Part shown: piece after piece, positions 20,047 through 28,993 of the stretch | Layout of the letters: the number at the start of each line of letters is the position of its first letter | Numbering within the stretch: the stretch's first letter is position 1 | From: Halopseudomonas pelagia CL-AP6 | GTDB taxonomy: Bacteria; Pseudomonadota; Gammaproteobacteria; Pseudomonadales; Pseudomonadaceae | Direction of reading: 5' to 3' | DNA: 64,000 bases | Assembly (NCBI RefSeq): GCF_000410875.1 | Contig: NZ_AROI01000002.1 | Location: forward strand, 173,216-237,215 | Notes under the pieces: generated by a model | Database searches by the model: none | The model's input: only the letters and a program-made list of their open reading frames with translations | What the model was told of the DNA's origin: nothing | Position numbers and translations under genes: made by a program

Positions 20047-20916
20047 ATGGACAATCAATCATTGACCCAATTGCAGCAGCGTCTGGATGCGCTGGTGCAG
20101 CGAGTACCGGATGAGAATATCGAGTTCTGGTTCGCTCGCGATCTGCTGGAGCCTTTGGGGTATGCCCGCTGGGAGAATTTTCTCACTGCCATCCAGCGAG
20201 CCATGGCCTCATGTGAGGCAACAGGGCAAGACGTACCAGACCATTTTCGTGGCGTCACGAAAATGGTCACCTTGGGCAGTGGAGCGAAGCGTGAAATCGA
20301 TGATTTTATGCTCACCCGTTATGCCTGCTACTTGACCGCGCAGAACGGCGACCCGCGTAAGCAGCCCATCGCCTTCGCCCAGAGCTACTTTGCACTGCAA
20401 ACCCGCAAACAGGAGCTCGTTGAAGACCGGATGCGTCTGCAGGCCCGGTTCGAAGCGCGGGATCGTCTGCGTGAGTCGGAAAAAGAGCTGTCGCAGAACA
20501 TCTATGAACGCGGCGTAGATGACGAAGGTTTTGCCCGCATTCGTTCAAGGGGCGATGCCGCCCTGTTTGGTGGCAAAAGCACCCAGGCTATGAAAGACCG
20601 CTTTGGCATCGTCAAGTCTCGCCCGCTGGCGGACTTTCTGCCGACGCTGACTATTGCGGCGAAGAACTTGGCCACCGAAATGACCAATCACAACGTGCAG
20701 CAGGCTGACCTGCAGGGCGAGACAGCGATCAGCAAAGAGCATGTGCAGAACAACCTGAGTGTGCGCGGTATGCTGGATCAGCGCGGTATCAAACCCGAAG
20801 AGCTGCCCGCTGAAGAAGACATTCGCAAGCTGGAGCGTCGCGTGAAGTCGGAAGAAAAGAAGATCGCCAAGCAGGCTTCCAAACTGCCTGCGGACGATAC
20901 GAGTACTGACGCATGA
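20047..20916 (+). CDS. dinD: DinD-like DNA damage-inducible protein D
   Basis: The 289-aa protein starts 19 bp after mod, with CAGGGAG upstream. The N-terminal region ([19 protein letters not shown], residues about 27-45) has the Bro-N/KilA-like look of DinD. Strongly conserved blocks follow: [37 protein letters not shown] and [21 protein letters not shown]. coli DinD antagonises RecA filaments and is SOS-induced. Here it is inside a restriction-like operon, its stop overlapping res by ATGA, with no LexA-type CTG-N10-CAG box in the operon leader. It is therefore expected to be expressed with the R-M genes. Confidence 0.88.
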   Translation: MDNQSLTQLQQRLDALVQRVPDENIEFWFARDLLEPLGYARWENFLTAIQRAMASCEATGQDVPDHFRGVTKMVTLGSGAKREIDDFMLTRYACYLTAQNGDPRKQPIAFAQSYFALQTRKQELVEDRMRLQARFEARDRLRESEKELSQNIYERGVDDEGFARIRSRGDAALFGGKSTQAMKDRFGIVKSRPLADFLPTLTIAAKNLATEMTNHNVQQADLQGETAISKEHVQNNLSVRGMLDQRGIKPEELPAEEDIRKLERRVKSEEKKIAKQASKLPADDTSTDA

Positions 20917-23900
20917 AACTGAAATTTAAACAGCAGCCGTACCAAACCCATGCCGTCGAGGCTTTTGTAGACTGTTTTGCTGGCCAGCCAAAAGCCTCAG
21001 GAGTCAGCTATCGTATTGACCCTGGCGCAAATCCAGTACAGACCGTCACGCCGCAGCAGGCCGATCTCTATGGCGCGCCGCGCCCTGTTGAACCAACCGA
21101 AGCTGGCTTCAAGAATGCAGAACTGGCACTTAGCCCAACCCAGCTGCTTGAGAATATTCAGGCTGTGCAGCGCCGGCAGAACCTGCCAATTTCTCCTGCA
21201 CTGGCAAAGGACAACAAAACCGGCTGCCCGGTCAACCTCGATATCGAGATGGAAACGGGCACCGGTAAGACCTATTGCTACATCAAGAGCATGTTTGAAC
21301 TGAACAAGCGCTATGGCTGGGGCAAGTTCATCGTCGTCGTGCCGAGCATCGCCATCCGTGAGGGCGTATACAAGTCCCTGCAGATTACTGCCGAGCACTT
21401 CCTGGAAAGCTACGGCAAGAAGGCACGCTTCTTCGTCTACAACTCCAAACAGCTGCATAACCTGGAAAGCTTTTCCTCGGATGCGGGCATCAACGTAATG
21501 GTGATCAATACCCAGGCGTTCAACGCTACGGGGAAGGACAATCGCCGAATTTACGAAGAGCTGGACGATTTCCAGTCACGCCGCCCAATCGACGTAATCA
21601 AAGCCAATCGACCGATCTTGTTTCTCGATGAGCCGCAGAAGATGGAGGGGGCTAAGACGCTGGCTTCCTTCAGCGAGTTCAACCCGCTGATGATCGTGCG
21701 CTACTCGGCAACCCACAAAACTGAGTACAACAAGATTCACCGCCTCGATGCGCTGGATGCGTACAACCAGAAGCTGGTGAAGAAGATCAACGTGCGCGGG
21801 ATCACGATCAAGAACCTGACCGGCACCAACGCCTACCTGTTTCTGCAGGATATTGAGGTCTCCACCAACAAGCCGCCCATGGCGCGGGTTGAGATTGAGG
21901 TCAAGCTGAACAACGGCATCAAGCGTGTACTGCGTAAGCTCGGCCGCAACGACAATCTGTACGACCTGTCCGGTGGGCTGGATCAGTACAAGGGCTATGT
22001 CGTTGCTGACATCGACGCGCGCATCGATACCCTGAGTTTCACCAATGGCGTAGAGCTGGTCGCTGGCGATGCCGTCGGTAATGTGGATGAGGCCGCTATG
22101 CGCCGCATTCAGATCCGCGAGGCCGTCAAAGCGCACTTCCAGAAAGAAATGATGCTGTTCAGTCGCGGCATCAAGGTGCTGTCGCTGTTCTTCATTGATG
22201 AAGTGGCCAAGTATCGCCAGTACGACGATACCGGCGAGGTACAGGGCGAATACGCGCAGATTTTCGAGGAGGAATACAACACCTACCTCAGCGAAGTGCT
22301 GTCGCTGGAGGACACGCCCTATAACCGCTACCTCAAGGGTATTCAGACGCGCCAGACGCACAACGGTTACTTCTCCATCGATAAGAAGAGCAAACGCCTG
22401 GTTGATCCCAAGGTGGGCAAAAAGGCAACCGAGACCGATGATGTCGATGCCTACGACCTGATTCTCAAGGATAAGGAGCGTCTGTTGTCCTTCGATGAGC
22501 CGGTGCGGTTTATCTTCTCTCACTCAGCATTGCGTGAAGGCTGGGACAACCCCAACGTGTTCGTCATCTGCGCCCTGAAACACAGCGATAACATCGTCTC
22601 CCGCCGCCAGGAAGTAGGCCGAGGCATGCGCTTGTCGGTGAACCAGCTGGGCGAGCGTATGGACAACCCGGCCACAGTACACGAAATCAATGAGCTGACC
22701 GTGGTGGCAAGCGAAAGCTATAAGGATTTTGTCAGTGCGCTGCAGAAAGACATCAGTGAATCGCTCTCGGCGCGACCACGAGTGGCTGACGAGAAATACT
22801 TCACTGGCAAGGTTCTGCAGACCTCTGGTGGCGATATTGAAGTCACGCCGCAGCTGGCCAAGCAAATCTACAAATACCTGCTGAAGAACGACTACACAGA
22901 CGATAACGATCAGATCACCCAGGATTACCACGAGGCCAAGCGCGAAGAGCAGCTAGCCGAGCTGCCTGCCGAGCTGCAGCCTTACGCTGAGCAAGTGTTC
23001 CAGCTGATCGATAGCGTATTCAGTACTGCACAATTGCCGGAGATTGGTAACCACCGCAATGCCAAGCTGAACCCGCTGAACTCGAATTTCGAGAAGAAAG
23101 AATTCCAAGCGCTGTGGAACAAGATCAATCGCAAGGCGGCTTACACCGTTCACTTTGAAACCGATGAGCTGCTGGACAAGTGTGTGACTGCATTGGATGC
23201 CGAGCTACGCGTCAAACCGATGCAGTACATCATCGAACGTGGCGCTCAGCTGGAGAATGCCAGTTTCGATGATATGAAGAGCGGTACAGCCTTCAAAGTA
23301 ACTGAAAGCTCAACGGAGAAATACACACACTCCGTTCACTCTGCCGTTAAGTACGATCTGATTGGCAACCTGGCAGAGCTCACCCAACTGACGCGCAGCA
23401 CCATTGCCGCCATCCTCCAGCGCGTGAATGTGGCCGTGTTCAGTCAGTACAAGACCAACCCGGAAGACTTCATCGCCAAGGCGGGCACACTGATCAACGA
23501 GCAGAAGGCTACGGTCATCGTTGAACACATCGCTTACGATCCGGTAGATGATTCTCACAGCTCCGCTATCTTCACTGCCGAGAAACCGCGTGACGATTTC
23601 AGCAAGGCGTTCGAAGCCAAGCACCATGTTTACGACTACGTATTCACAGATTCCAACATCGAGCGCAAATTCGTTGAGGAGCTGGATGCCAGCACCGAGG
23701 TAGCGGTGTATGCCAAGCTGCCCAAGAGCTTCTTCATCCCGACCCCTGTTGGCAACTACAACCCCGACTGGGCCATCGCCTTCCAGGAAGGCAAGGTGAA
23801 GCACGTTTACTTCGTCGCCGAAACCAAAGGCTCGATGTCCTCGCTTGAGCTACGTGACATCGAAAAATCCAAAATCGCCTGCGCTCGGAAATTCTTCGCC

Positions 23901-23972
23901 AACATTACCTCGGATCAGGTAAAGTACCAGGTAGTGGATGGGTACGGGGCTTTGATGGATTTGGTGAAGTAA
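20913..23972 (+). CDS. Type III restriction enzyme Res subunit (helicase-nuclease)
   Basis: Res uses ATP hydrolysis to communicate between recognition sites and cuts DNA. The 1019-aa protein has Walker A METGTGKT at residues 113-120, a DEPQ Walker B at 239-242, the SAT-like motif [11 protein letters not shown], and [12 protein letters not shown] as motif VI. Near the C-terminus a PD-(D/E)xK nuclease is visible: D952 in NPDWAIAF, then E970-T-K972 in VAETKGS. All main residues are intact. It overlaps dinD by 4 nt. The length is typical of type III Res. Confidence 0.93.
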   Translation: MKLKFKQQPYQTHAVEAFVDCFAGQPKASGVSYRIDPGANPVQTVTPQQADLYGAPRPVEPTEAGFKNAELALSPTQLLENIQAVQRRQNLPISPALAKDNKTGCPVNLDIEMETGTGKTYCYIKSMFELNKRYGWGKFIVVVPSIAIREGVYKSLQITAEHFLESYGKKARFFVYNSKQLHNLESFSSDAGINVMVINTQAFNATGKDNRRIYEELDDFQSRRPIDVIKANRPILFLDEPQKMEGAKTLASFSEFNPLMIVRYSATHKTEYNKIHRLDALDAYNQKLVKKINVRGITIKNLTGTNAYLFLQDIEVSTNKPPMARVEIEVKLNNGIKRVLRKLGRNDNLYDLSGGLDQYKGYVVADIDARIDTLSFTNGVELVAGDAVGNVDEAAMRRIQIREAVKAHFQKEMMLFSRGIKVLSLFFIDEVAKYRQYDDTGEVQGEYAQIFEEEYNTYLSEVLSLEDTPYNRYLKGIQTRQTHNGYFSIDKKSKRLVDPKVGKKATETDDVDAYDLILKDKERLLSFDEPVRFIFSHSALREGWDNPNVFVICALKHSDNIVSRRQEVGRGMRLSVNQLGERMDNPATVHEINELTVVASESYKDFVSALQKDISESLSARPRVADEKYFTGKVLQTSGGDIEVTPQLAKQIYKYLLKNDYTDDNDQITQDYHEAKREEQLAELPAELQPYAEQVFQLIDSVFSTAQLPEIGNHRNAKLNPLNSNFEKKEFQALWNKINRKAAYTVHFETDELLDKCVTALDAELRVKPMQYIIERGAQLENASFDDMKSGTAFKVTESSTEKYTHSVHSAVKYDLIGNLAELTQLTRSTIAAILQRVNVAVFSQYKTNPEDFIAKAGTLINEQKATVIVEHIAYDPVDDSHSSAIFTAEKPRDDFSKAFEAKHHVYDYVFTDSNIERKFVEELDASTEVAVYAKLPKSFFIPTPVGNYNPDWAIAFQEGKVKHVYFVAETKGSMSSLELRDIEKSKIACARKFFANITSDQVKYQVVDGYGALMDLVK

Positions 23973-23999
23973 GGAGATGCAGCCGCATAAACAGAACTT

Positions 24000-24025
24000 G
24001 GGCCGTACCTTTTCATCTACGGCCC
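24000..24025 (+). terminator. Hairpin after the restriction-like cassette
   Basis: Arms GGGCCGTA and TACGGCCC pair perfectly around a 10-nt loop, 27 bp after the res stop codon. It has no T-run but lies where the cassette transcript should end. The rest of 23973-24164 holds nothing I can name. Confidence 0.5.
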
Positions 24026-24164
24026 ATTACAGCGATTTCTCTCAGCGGAACTACAAGTCGCCGTCCGGTGATTAATTGATGTTTTCTATTAACTGAGTGA
24101 CAGGCATTTAAGATGGCGGGTATGGGCGGGCATGAGGGTTTATCCTGTACAGGCTAAGGCTGTG

Positions 24165-24803
24165 TCACAACAAGCCCCTCTCTTCAAAACTCACTGACTC
24201 TCCGCCACCCATCACCAAGTGATCTAGCAGTTGCACATGGACGGCCTCCAAGGCGGTTTTAAGGCCTTTAATCAGCGCTTTATCTGTACCACCGGGTTCG
24301 AGGTCACTGTTAGAAAGATAATGTGTTGTGATGACAGCCGAGGCATTGGCATTTAGCACTGCCTTGACAACTTCTCGACGGTAGAAGCTTGCAGACAGTA
24401 TGTTTCCGTCGAACAGCCGCTTGAATCCTAAAACGCCATGCTGGCTATCGAGCAATATAACGCCAAGCGTTACATGCTCTGATTGTATCTTAAAGGTGGA
24501 GTCATAACTTGGTATCATTGCTAATTGTGTCTTTTCTTTTTTTCTATTGCGTTCCTTTTCCCACTGGCTTCTTGTGATAACAGCGGTGACATAGTCGTCG
24601 GCATTTGGGCCGTCACTTTGATAGTAAGGGGAAGAGCAAACTCTCAGTCCCGAAGCGCTCCAGTAGGTTCCTAGGCCGTCATTAGTGGCGATGGGTAAAG
24701 ATTCCGAGAACCAGACCTCACCATCAACATCTTGTGTAGCGTAGGGCAGATCGCCGTACGGCCATAGATCTAGCCCGTTCGTAAGCATCTCAAGCAGATT
24801 CAT
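24165..24803 (-). CDS. Degenerate RadC/JAMM protein fused to an unrelated N-terminal region
   Basis: Residues about 110-212 align well with RadC: ILLDSQHGVLGFKRLFDGNI, REVVKAVLNANASAVITTH and LLDHLVMGGGESVSFEERG. The JAMM metal motif is lost. Where the intact island paralogue (26378-26851) reads H-N-H-P-S-G, this one reads H-Y-L-S-N-S, and the motif serine is a glycine; only the first His and the final Asp remain. Residues 1-105 (WSASGLRVCSSPYYQSDGP, a basic EKERNRKKEK stretch) are not RadC-like and I cannot name them. It overlaps the next gene upstream by ATGA. The DNA is AT-richer than the backbone. It could be a pseudoenzyme or a decaying gene. Confidence 0.7.
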   Translation of the reverse strand: MNLLEMLTNGLDLWPYGDLPYATQDVDGEVWFSESLPIATNDGLGTYWSASGLRVCSSPYYQSDGPNADDYVTAVITRSQWEKERNRKKEKTQLAMIPSYDSTFKIQSEHVTLGVILLDSQHGVLGFKRLFDGNILSASFYRREVVKAVLNANASAVITTHYLSNSDLEPGGTDKALIKGLKTALEAVHVQLLDHLVMGGGESVSFEERGLL

Positions 24804-25054
24804 GAGATATCCTTCTTCGTGATGTGGCGAACCATTTGCGCTTGGAAGTTGCGGCTAGTGCCATACAACGTCACCGCCTTGAAAGCCCCGAACTCGACAT
24901 CTACCAATTGGTTTTCAAGGATTAAAAACTCTTGGTCAGTTTCTATGGTTAATTGTTGAAGCGCATTGATGCTTTTGGCTTTTACTCTGGCCCCATTCAG
25001 CCATAGTTGGTCGGCTATTTCGGCGGCTCGCAATAAGGTTGTTTGAAATCTCAT
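24800..25054 (-). CDS. Small unrecognised protein coupled to the degenerate RadC
   Basis: The 84-aa protein starts MRFQTTLLRAAEIADQLWLN, is acidic in the middle (TDQEFLILENQLVDVEFG) and ends KKDIS. Its stop overlaps the start of the degenerate RadC gene by ATGA, so the two form a translationally coupled pair. I recognise no family. The coupling and an inverted repeat upstream (25101-25127) argue that it is a real gene. Confidence 0.55.
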   Translation of the reverse strand: MRFQTTLLRAAEIADQLWLNGARVKAKSINALQQLTIETDQEFLILENQLVDVEFGAFKAVTLYGTSRNFQAQMVRHITKKDIS

Positions 25055-25100
25055 TTTTCTTCCTCACCGTGAAACTTCAGTGCCACCTGTTCTAATTGCG

Positions 25101-25127
25101 GTGTTGTTCAGGTCACGATGACAACAC
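25101..25127. promoter_or_regulatory. Inverted repeat upstream of the degenerate radC operon
   Basis: GTGTTGT and ACAACAC, 7/7, separated by 13 bp, lie 47-73 bp upstream of the 25054 start. This is a candidate operator. It sits in the 594-bp stretch 25055-25648, which otherwise holds a doubtful small gene, another inverted repeat and the leader of the XRE gene. Confidence 0.4.
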
Positions 25128-25187
25128 ACTGTCGACTCAATTTGGGCGTCCAAGTCCAGGCAAATTCGGCTGGGCAGCTATATAAGG

Positions 25188-25418
25188 TTAACTCCGCCGG
25201 ATACGGGATTTGCGAAACCCGCCGTGGCTGGAAAAAAAGCCGGTGTCGCCCCATAAACTGAAGCGGACCGCTCGGTAGCACGCTTGTATTGATGAGACGT
25301 GATAGCTGCGCGCCTTGCGGTAAGCCCAGAGCCAGTTGTGCTGCGGATTAAAGTCTTTTCTGTGCACAGTGACCTCCCTGTTCGGTAGTGGCCTAATGTA
25401 ATCGGGAATTATTAGCAA
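25188..25418 (-). CDS. Doubtful small basic protein
   Basis: An open frame of 76 codons encodes a strongly basic, aromatic-rich peptide (HRKDFNPQHNWLWAYRKARS, ending RKSRIRRS). I recognise no family. The composition resembles small basic Pseudomonas proteins of the type with YRxARxxxxxxxxxxxRAVRF helices, but this could be chance. It is listed because the surrounding 594 bp has no other candidate. Confidence 0.3.
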   Translation of the reverse strand: MLIIPDYIRPLPNREVTVHRKDFNPQHNWLWAYRKARSYHVSSIQACYRAVRFSLWGDTGFFSSHGGFRKSRIRRS

Positions 25419-25423
25419 TAATT
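25407..25423. repeat. AT-rich palindrome
   Basis: AATTATT-agc-AATAATT, a perfect 7-bp inverted repeat, lies over the start of the doubtful 76-codon frame. It is followed by a second, shorter one (CCTCT ... AGAGG, about 25425-25444). Possible operator or promoter region; no protein is assigned to it. Confidence 0.4.
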
Positions 25424-25648
25424 ACCTCTCTAAATCCTTAGAGGGGTTGACTTGCTGCCACCGTAGCGATGCGGATTGCCTGAGCGGGTAACTGGCATGA
25501 GGTGAAGGCGAGCCCGTCATGCCGCTCCGGTCGCAGCGAGGTGATCTTAAATTAATGCCATTCAACCTTTAAGGGTGGATTTCAACTCATTGAGTCCTTC
25601 ATGTCAACCGGTTGATGCCCAACTATTCAGGGTGAATAGGAGGGCTAT

Positions 25649-25993
25649 ATGTCCACTGCAACAGAAAAGACTCTAGCGGCAAGCATCGGGCGGGCGATTG
25701 CTCTACAACGCACTCGCGCGAGCCTGACTCAGGAGCACGTGGCGGCCAAGCTAGGGATTGGTAATGAGGCGGTCTCGCGTATTGAGCGTGGGGTGGCAAT
25801 GCCGTCGCTCCAGCGCCTGTACGACTTGGCAAAGTTGTTTGGCTGTGAAGCGGTGGATCTGTTGACCGAAGGGAGCCCGCACGTTGATGACCAAGTGCGT
25901 CATCTGCGGCAGTTGTTAGAGCCCTTGAATGTGGAGGATCGTGATCTGGTTCTGCGGTTAGTCGAGCAATTGAGCAGCCGACTGTCCCGGTAA
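25649..25993 (+). CDS. XRE-family helix-turn-helix regulator
   Basis: The 114-aa protein has a Cro/C1-type helix-turn-helix in residues about 12-66: GRAIALQRTRASLTQEHVAA, KLGIGNEAVSRIERGVAMPS and LQRLYDLAKLFGCEAVDLLT. The short C-terminal helix (LEPLNVEDRDLVLRLVEQL) may dimerise. AGGAGGGC lies before the ATG. It converges on the 26018-30367 gene group, and similar regulators accompany the RadC/YqaJ/DUF932 module on other Pseudomonas islands (memory). It probably represses part of that module. Confidence 0.85.
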   Translation: MSTATEKTLAASIGRAIALQRTRASLTQEHVAAKLGIGNEAVSRIERGVAMPSLQRLYDLAKLFGCEAVDLLTEGSPHVDDQVRHLRQLLEPLNVEDRDLVLRLVEQLSSRLSR

Positions 25994-26017
25994 CCCAAGA
26001 GCTATGTCGGCTGCTCG

Positions 26018-26344
26018 TCAGCGTGGGGTGTCGTCTTCCATCAACATGAATCCGCAGCTCAGACACAGGCTTTCAAATTCACCCAGCCAGTTCCGCTCGA
26101 CATTAGCAGCCAATGTCACGCCTTGTGCCAGCCCTTCAAGCTGTATGGCACGGGCGTCTTTCAATGCTCCTAATAAATCACCCAGGTGCATCCAGGGAGT
26201 GCGGTCAGGTGGCTGCTCTCGCTGCCGAACGCTGTACTGACGCAGTAGCACATCCAGCGTGCCAGCCAGGGCGGCCAGCGTATGCAGGTTCTGTCGGTTG
26301 ATCAAAGTGGCTGATTGGCAGATGCAACAGGTGGGGGTGGGCAT
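26018..26344 (-). CDS. Small island protein of the RadC/YqaJ module, CxxC N-terminus
   Basis: The 108-aa protein begins MPTPTCCICQSATLINRQNL, with cysteines that could make half of a metal knuckle; another Cys pair lies at LCLSCGFML near the C-terminus. Together these give CxxC...CxxC, a plausible zinc ribbon-like arrangement. The middle is helical (LAALAGTLDVLLRQY). It is last in the right-to-left gene group, 33 bp downstream of the RadC-type gene. I do not recognise a named family. Confidence 0.65.
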   Translation of the reverse strand: MPTPTCCICQSATLINRQNLHTLAALAGTLDVLLRQYSVRQREQPPDRTPWMHLGDLLGALKDARAIQLEGLAQGVTLAANVERNWLGEFESLCLSCGFMLMEDDTPR

Positions 26345-26377
26345 GATAGTGCCTCCGGTTCAGTTAGAAGGTGGGGC

Positions 26378-26851
26378 TTACAGCAGAGCCCGTTCCGCAA
26401 AGCTCACGGTGTCGGTTCCGCCGATCACCAGGTGATCCAGTATGCGGACATCAATCGTCTGTAGGGAGGCAGCCAGGCGTTTGGTAAGATGAATGTCCGC
26501 CTGGCTGGGCTCAGGATTACCACTGGGGTGGTTGTGCGCGATGATGACTGCAGCGGCATTAGCATTGAGAACAGTCTTGACCACCTCCCGGGGATATACA
26601 CTGGCGCTGTCGATGGTGCCGTAGAACAGCTTCTCAAAACTCAATACCCCATGCTGGCTATCCAGCAGGATGAGGGCGAAGACCTCGCGTTCTTCCGTTG
26701 CCAGCTGGGCTTTGAGATATCCCCTGACCAACGAGGGGTTGGTCAGGTAATTGCTGCGTTTGAAGCGTGCTTCTAGGATGGACTGGGCCCATTCCAGGAC
26801 GTCCAGTTCAGACAGGTTGGGCACCGCCAGATACTCCTTAACCTTGTTCAT
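26378..26851 (-). CDS. radC: RadC family JAMM/MPN protein of the island
   Basis: The 157-aa protein is a short RadC lacking the usual N-terminal helix-hairpin-helix part. The JAMM metalloprotease-like motif is intact: HNHPSG, then EPSQAD (residues about 107-120). The N-terminus (LSELDVLEWAQSILEARFKR) replaces the normal one. Its start overlaps the stop of the RDF-like gene by ATGA. Short RadC proteins are standard cargo of phage-like recombination modules; their biochemical role is not settled. It differs clearly from chromosomal radC at 48553. Confidence 0.88.
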   Translation of the reverse strand: MNKVKEYLAVPNLSELDVLEWAQSILEARFKRSNYLTNPSLVRGYLKAQLATEEREVFALILLDSQHGVLSFEKLFYGTIDSASVYPREVVKTVLNANAAAVIIAHNHPSGNPEPSQADIHLTKRLAASLQTIDVRILDHLVIGGTDTVSFAERALL

Positions 26852-27792
26852 TGGGTCGCTCCTGATGATATGTCTGCGTTGGCGGCAGCATCGTGCTGCT
26901 GCATGTGGTGGCTGCGTTCCAGAATCAGCTCATGCAGGGTCGGTGTGTTTTGCGGTGAGCGTGGTCTGTCGCTGGAAGGGCTGGCGACGCCGGACTCCGG
27001 ATAGAACTCCTCCAGTACCTGGTGGGCCTCGTCTTCACTGTCCTCGAAGGCCCCGTTAGTCAGCCCTAGCTGTGCCGCTGCATCCAGCGCCTGTTGATCG
27101 AACCCGGATGCTTGCCTTGTTTGTTCGAGTTGCCGGGCTTGTTGCAGGGCTTCCTCCATCCCGATCCCCGAGCGCAGGATCAGATCGACGTAGAAGATCG
27201 GTGTGCCATGGCTCTGGCGGGTGGATTTTCCTCGCAGCCGCAGTTCCAGCGGCAGACAGGCCAGTCGGTCACCGGATAACGCCTGCAGGTAGCTGAGCCG
27301 TGCGGTGAGGGTGCGGATGCTGTTGTAACCCGTGGTTCTGAACACGAAGCTGCCAAGCGGATCGTCCTCGCTAAGCCCCACATTCAGTCGTCCGTAGGGC
27401 TTGCAGTGACCGCCTTGCGCCAGCGGACAGCCATCCGGTGAAGGGCAGGGGAAAGACTGAATTCCTTCGTTGGTAGACCGCTTGCACGTTTCGCCATTGC
27501 CCACGCATAGAGGGCGTCCACTATTACGATCAAACAAGGTGTATTCGGCCCGGAAGTTCAATGCTGGATCGTTGAACAGCAGGCGTACTGGGATGCTGCG
27601 TATCTTGCCGCCTTGCTCTTGGCGTAGCTGTTCATCCAGAGGGTGGGGCAGCCAGCCCTCACGGGTTTGGACTTGGGAAGTGATGGTGAACTGGTCGTCC
27701 TTTTCTGGCAGTCGCTTGCGGTTCTTCTCGACGACTCTGCCAATGGATATACGCCCCAGCGCAGGTGGGGTTATGACTAGACCTTTGATCAT
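26848..27792 (-). CDS. Four-cysteine protein related to recombination directionality factors ('hydrolase or metal-binding protein')
   Basis: The 314-aa protein has a cysteine cluster, CVGNGETCKRST ... FPCPSPDGCPLAQGGHCKPYGRLNV (residues about 96-140), that is likely to bind zinc. The pattern CPSPDGCPL ... CKPYGRL is like phage phiC31 Gp3-type directionality factors as I remember them; databases often call the Pseudomonas version 'hydrolase or metal-binding protein'. The C-terminal 70 residues are polar and probably disordered. It overlaps the island radC by ATGA. A role in recombination control is inference. Confidence 0.7.
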   Translation of the reverse strand: MIKGLVITPPALGRISIGRVVEKNRKRLPEKDDQFTITSQVQTREGWLPHPLDEQLRQEQGGKIRSIPVRLLFNDPALNFRAEYTLFDRNSGRPLCVGNGETCKRSTNEGIQSFPCPSPDGCPLAQGGHCKPYGRLNVGLSEDDPLGSFVFRTTGYNSIRTLTARLSYLQALSGDRLACLPLELRLRGKSTRQSHGTPIFYVDLILRSGIGMEEALQQARQLEQTRQASGFDQQALDAAAQLGLTNGAFEDSEDEAHQVLEEFYPESGVASPSSDRPRSPQNTPTLHELILERSHHMQQHDAAANADISSGATQ

Positions 27793-27814
27793 GGGACTAC
27801 TCCTGATTTATGGG

Positions 27815-27847
27815 CACAAAAAAGCCGACGGCGGTTGCGGTCGGCTT
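27815..27847 (-). terminator. Intrinsic terminator between the YqaJ and RDF-like genes
   Basis: On the minus strand the arms AAGCCGAC and GTCGGCTT enclose a 10-nt loop and run into TTTTTTGTG, a textbook intrinsic terminator. It ends the yqaJ transcript, so the RDF-like/radC pair downstream must use its own promoter or rely on readthrough. Confidence 0.8.
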
Positions 27848-27884
27848 GAACGGTTGGGTTGGCGATAGCGTGATTTTGTAATGG

Positions 27885-28895
27885 TCAGTTGATAAGAAAG
27901 CGTCGGCTCCCGGGCTTGCTGACCTGGTAAAGGAGTTTCAAGTCAGGGTGGTCATTGAACAGAGCAGCGGTATCGACGCCCACTGAGTCTTTGGATTTTT
28001 TCCAGCTGATACTACCGTCAGCAAATACGGCCTTGCTGGCACTGCCGATGGCTTGCTGCAAGGCCTGCTTGAGCTCGCTTTCGCGCTGATTGAGTTCTGC
28101 CAGGGTATGGCGTATCTGCTTCAGGGTGAAGAAGGTCTCGTTCAACGTTGGATCCTGACTAAAGTCCAGCGCCTCGCCATCATCCTCGGGGTACAGCAGG
28201 CGTAAGGCCCGTTCGGCTGAATCGGAGCCATCTGCTGGTGGTGGTGTATCGGTTTCAACGTAATGCCAGAATTGGCGCTCCAGCTCAATCAGGTGCTTGA
28301 TCAGTAGCTCATCCCGCTCGATGCGGTACACCTCAAGCTGCTGCCCACCCAGCAGAACGGCCACATCGGCTGCCTGCTTACCGGTCACCGCCAGTTGATG
28401 CATTACCTGCACCTCAACGTATTTGGGTACGCCCTCACGCCAGAGCTTGGCCCCGTTGAGCCCAGCCGTTTTGCATTCGAGGATCTGCACATCAGGACTA
28501 CCTATGACCTCCCGGTCGATGTTGGCTAGCATCCAAGGGTTCTCAGCATGCTGAAGCACGGCGTTAATCTTGCGTACCTTGTTGCCGGAACGCCGTTGGT
28601 ATTGAGAGGCAACGATCGGCTCCAGTACCACGCCCCAGAACACGGGAGCGGTGTCATCTTCAGGGTTCGGCTTAGCCAGGTGCTGGTCACGGTTGGTCTT
28701 CTCCAGCCATAGCTCCAGCGGCGACTTGTAAGGATTAAGACCGATCGCAGCCGACGAGTCGGAACTGCCAATGCCCCGCTTGCGCACATCCAGCCAGTCC
28801 TCCCGGCTGAGATCCTTGGTACTGACCAGACGCAATACGCCACGGCTGTTCTTGCGGTTGGTGGAGGCGGGAGAGGTGGACGATTGAGTTTTCAT
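27885..28895 (-). CDS. YqaJ-type viral recombinase/exonuclease
   Basis: YqaJ proteins are lambda-exonuclease-like PD-(D/E)xK nucleases that resect double-strand ends for phage recombination. The 336-aa protein has the expected N-terminal block: RKRGIGSSDSSAAIGLNPYK (residues about 38-57), ELWLEKT and VFWGVVLEPIV. The active-site segment is LECKTAGLNGAKLW near residue 135, where E-C-K fits the ExK of the family. No RecT/Bet annealing partner is visible in the window. Terminators lie on both sides, so it is probably a single-gene transcript. Confidence 0.85.
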   Translation of the reverse strand: MKTQSSTSPASTNRKNSRGVLRLVSTKDLSREDWLDVRKRGIGSSDSSAAIGLNPYKSPLELWLEKTNRDQHLAKPNPEDDTAPVFWGVVLEPIVASQYQRRSGNKVRKINAVLQHAENPWMLANIDREVIGSPDVQILECKTAGLNGAKLWREGVPKYVEVQVMHQLAVTGKQAADVAVLLGGQQLEVYRIERDELLIKHLIELERQFWHYVETDTPPPADGSDSAERALRLLYPEDDGEALDFSQDPTLNETFFTLKQIRHTLAELNQRESELKQALQQAIGSASKAVFADGSISWKKSKDSVGVDTAALFNDHPDLKLLYQVSKPGSRRFLIN

Positions 28896-28913
28896 GGTAT
28901 GACTCCATAACGC

Positions 28914-28950
28914 ATAAAGCCCGATCAGCGGTGTGCTGATCGGGCTTTAT
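28914..28950 (-). terminator. Long perfect hairpin between the DUF932 and YqaJ genes
   Basis: Sixteen-base arms (ATAAAGCCCGATCAGC and its complement) pair perfectly around a 5-nt loop. Read on the minus strand the stem ends CGGGCTTTAT, a terminator-like tail. It lies 43 bp after the DUF932 stop. Confidence 0.75.
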
Positions 28951-28993
28951 GCCGTTGGTAAGGGGTGAGATGAATGGCTGAGGCGGCGGGTGC

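Noticed and set aside
21576..22523. A 315-codon open frame antisense to res
   Set aside because: Shadow of the Res helicase gene; composition has no family resemblance.
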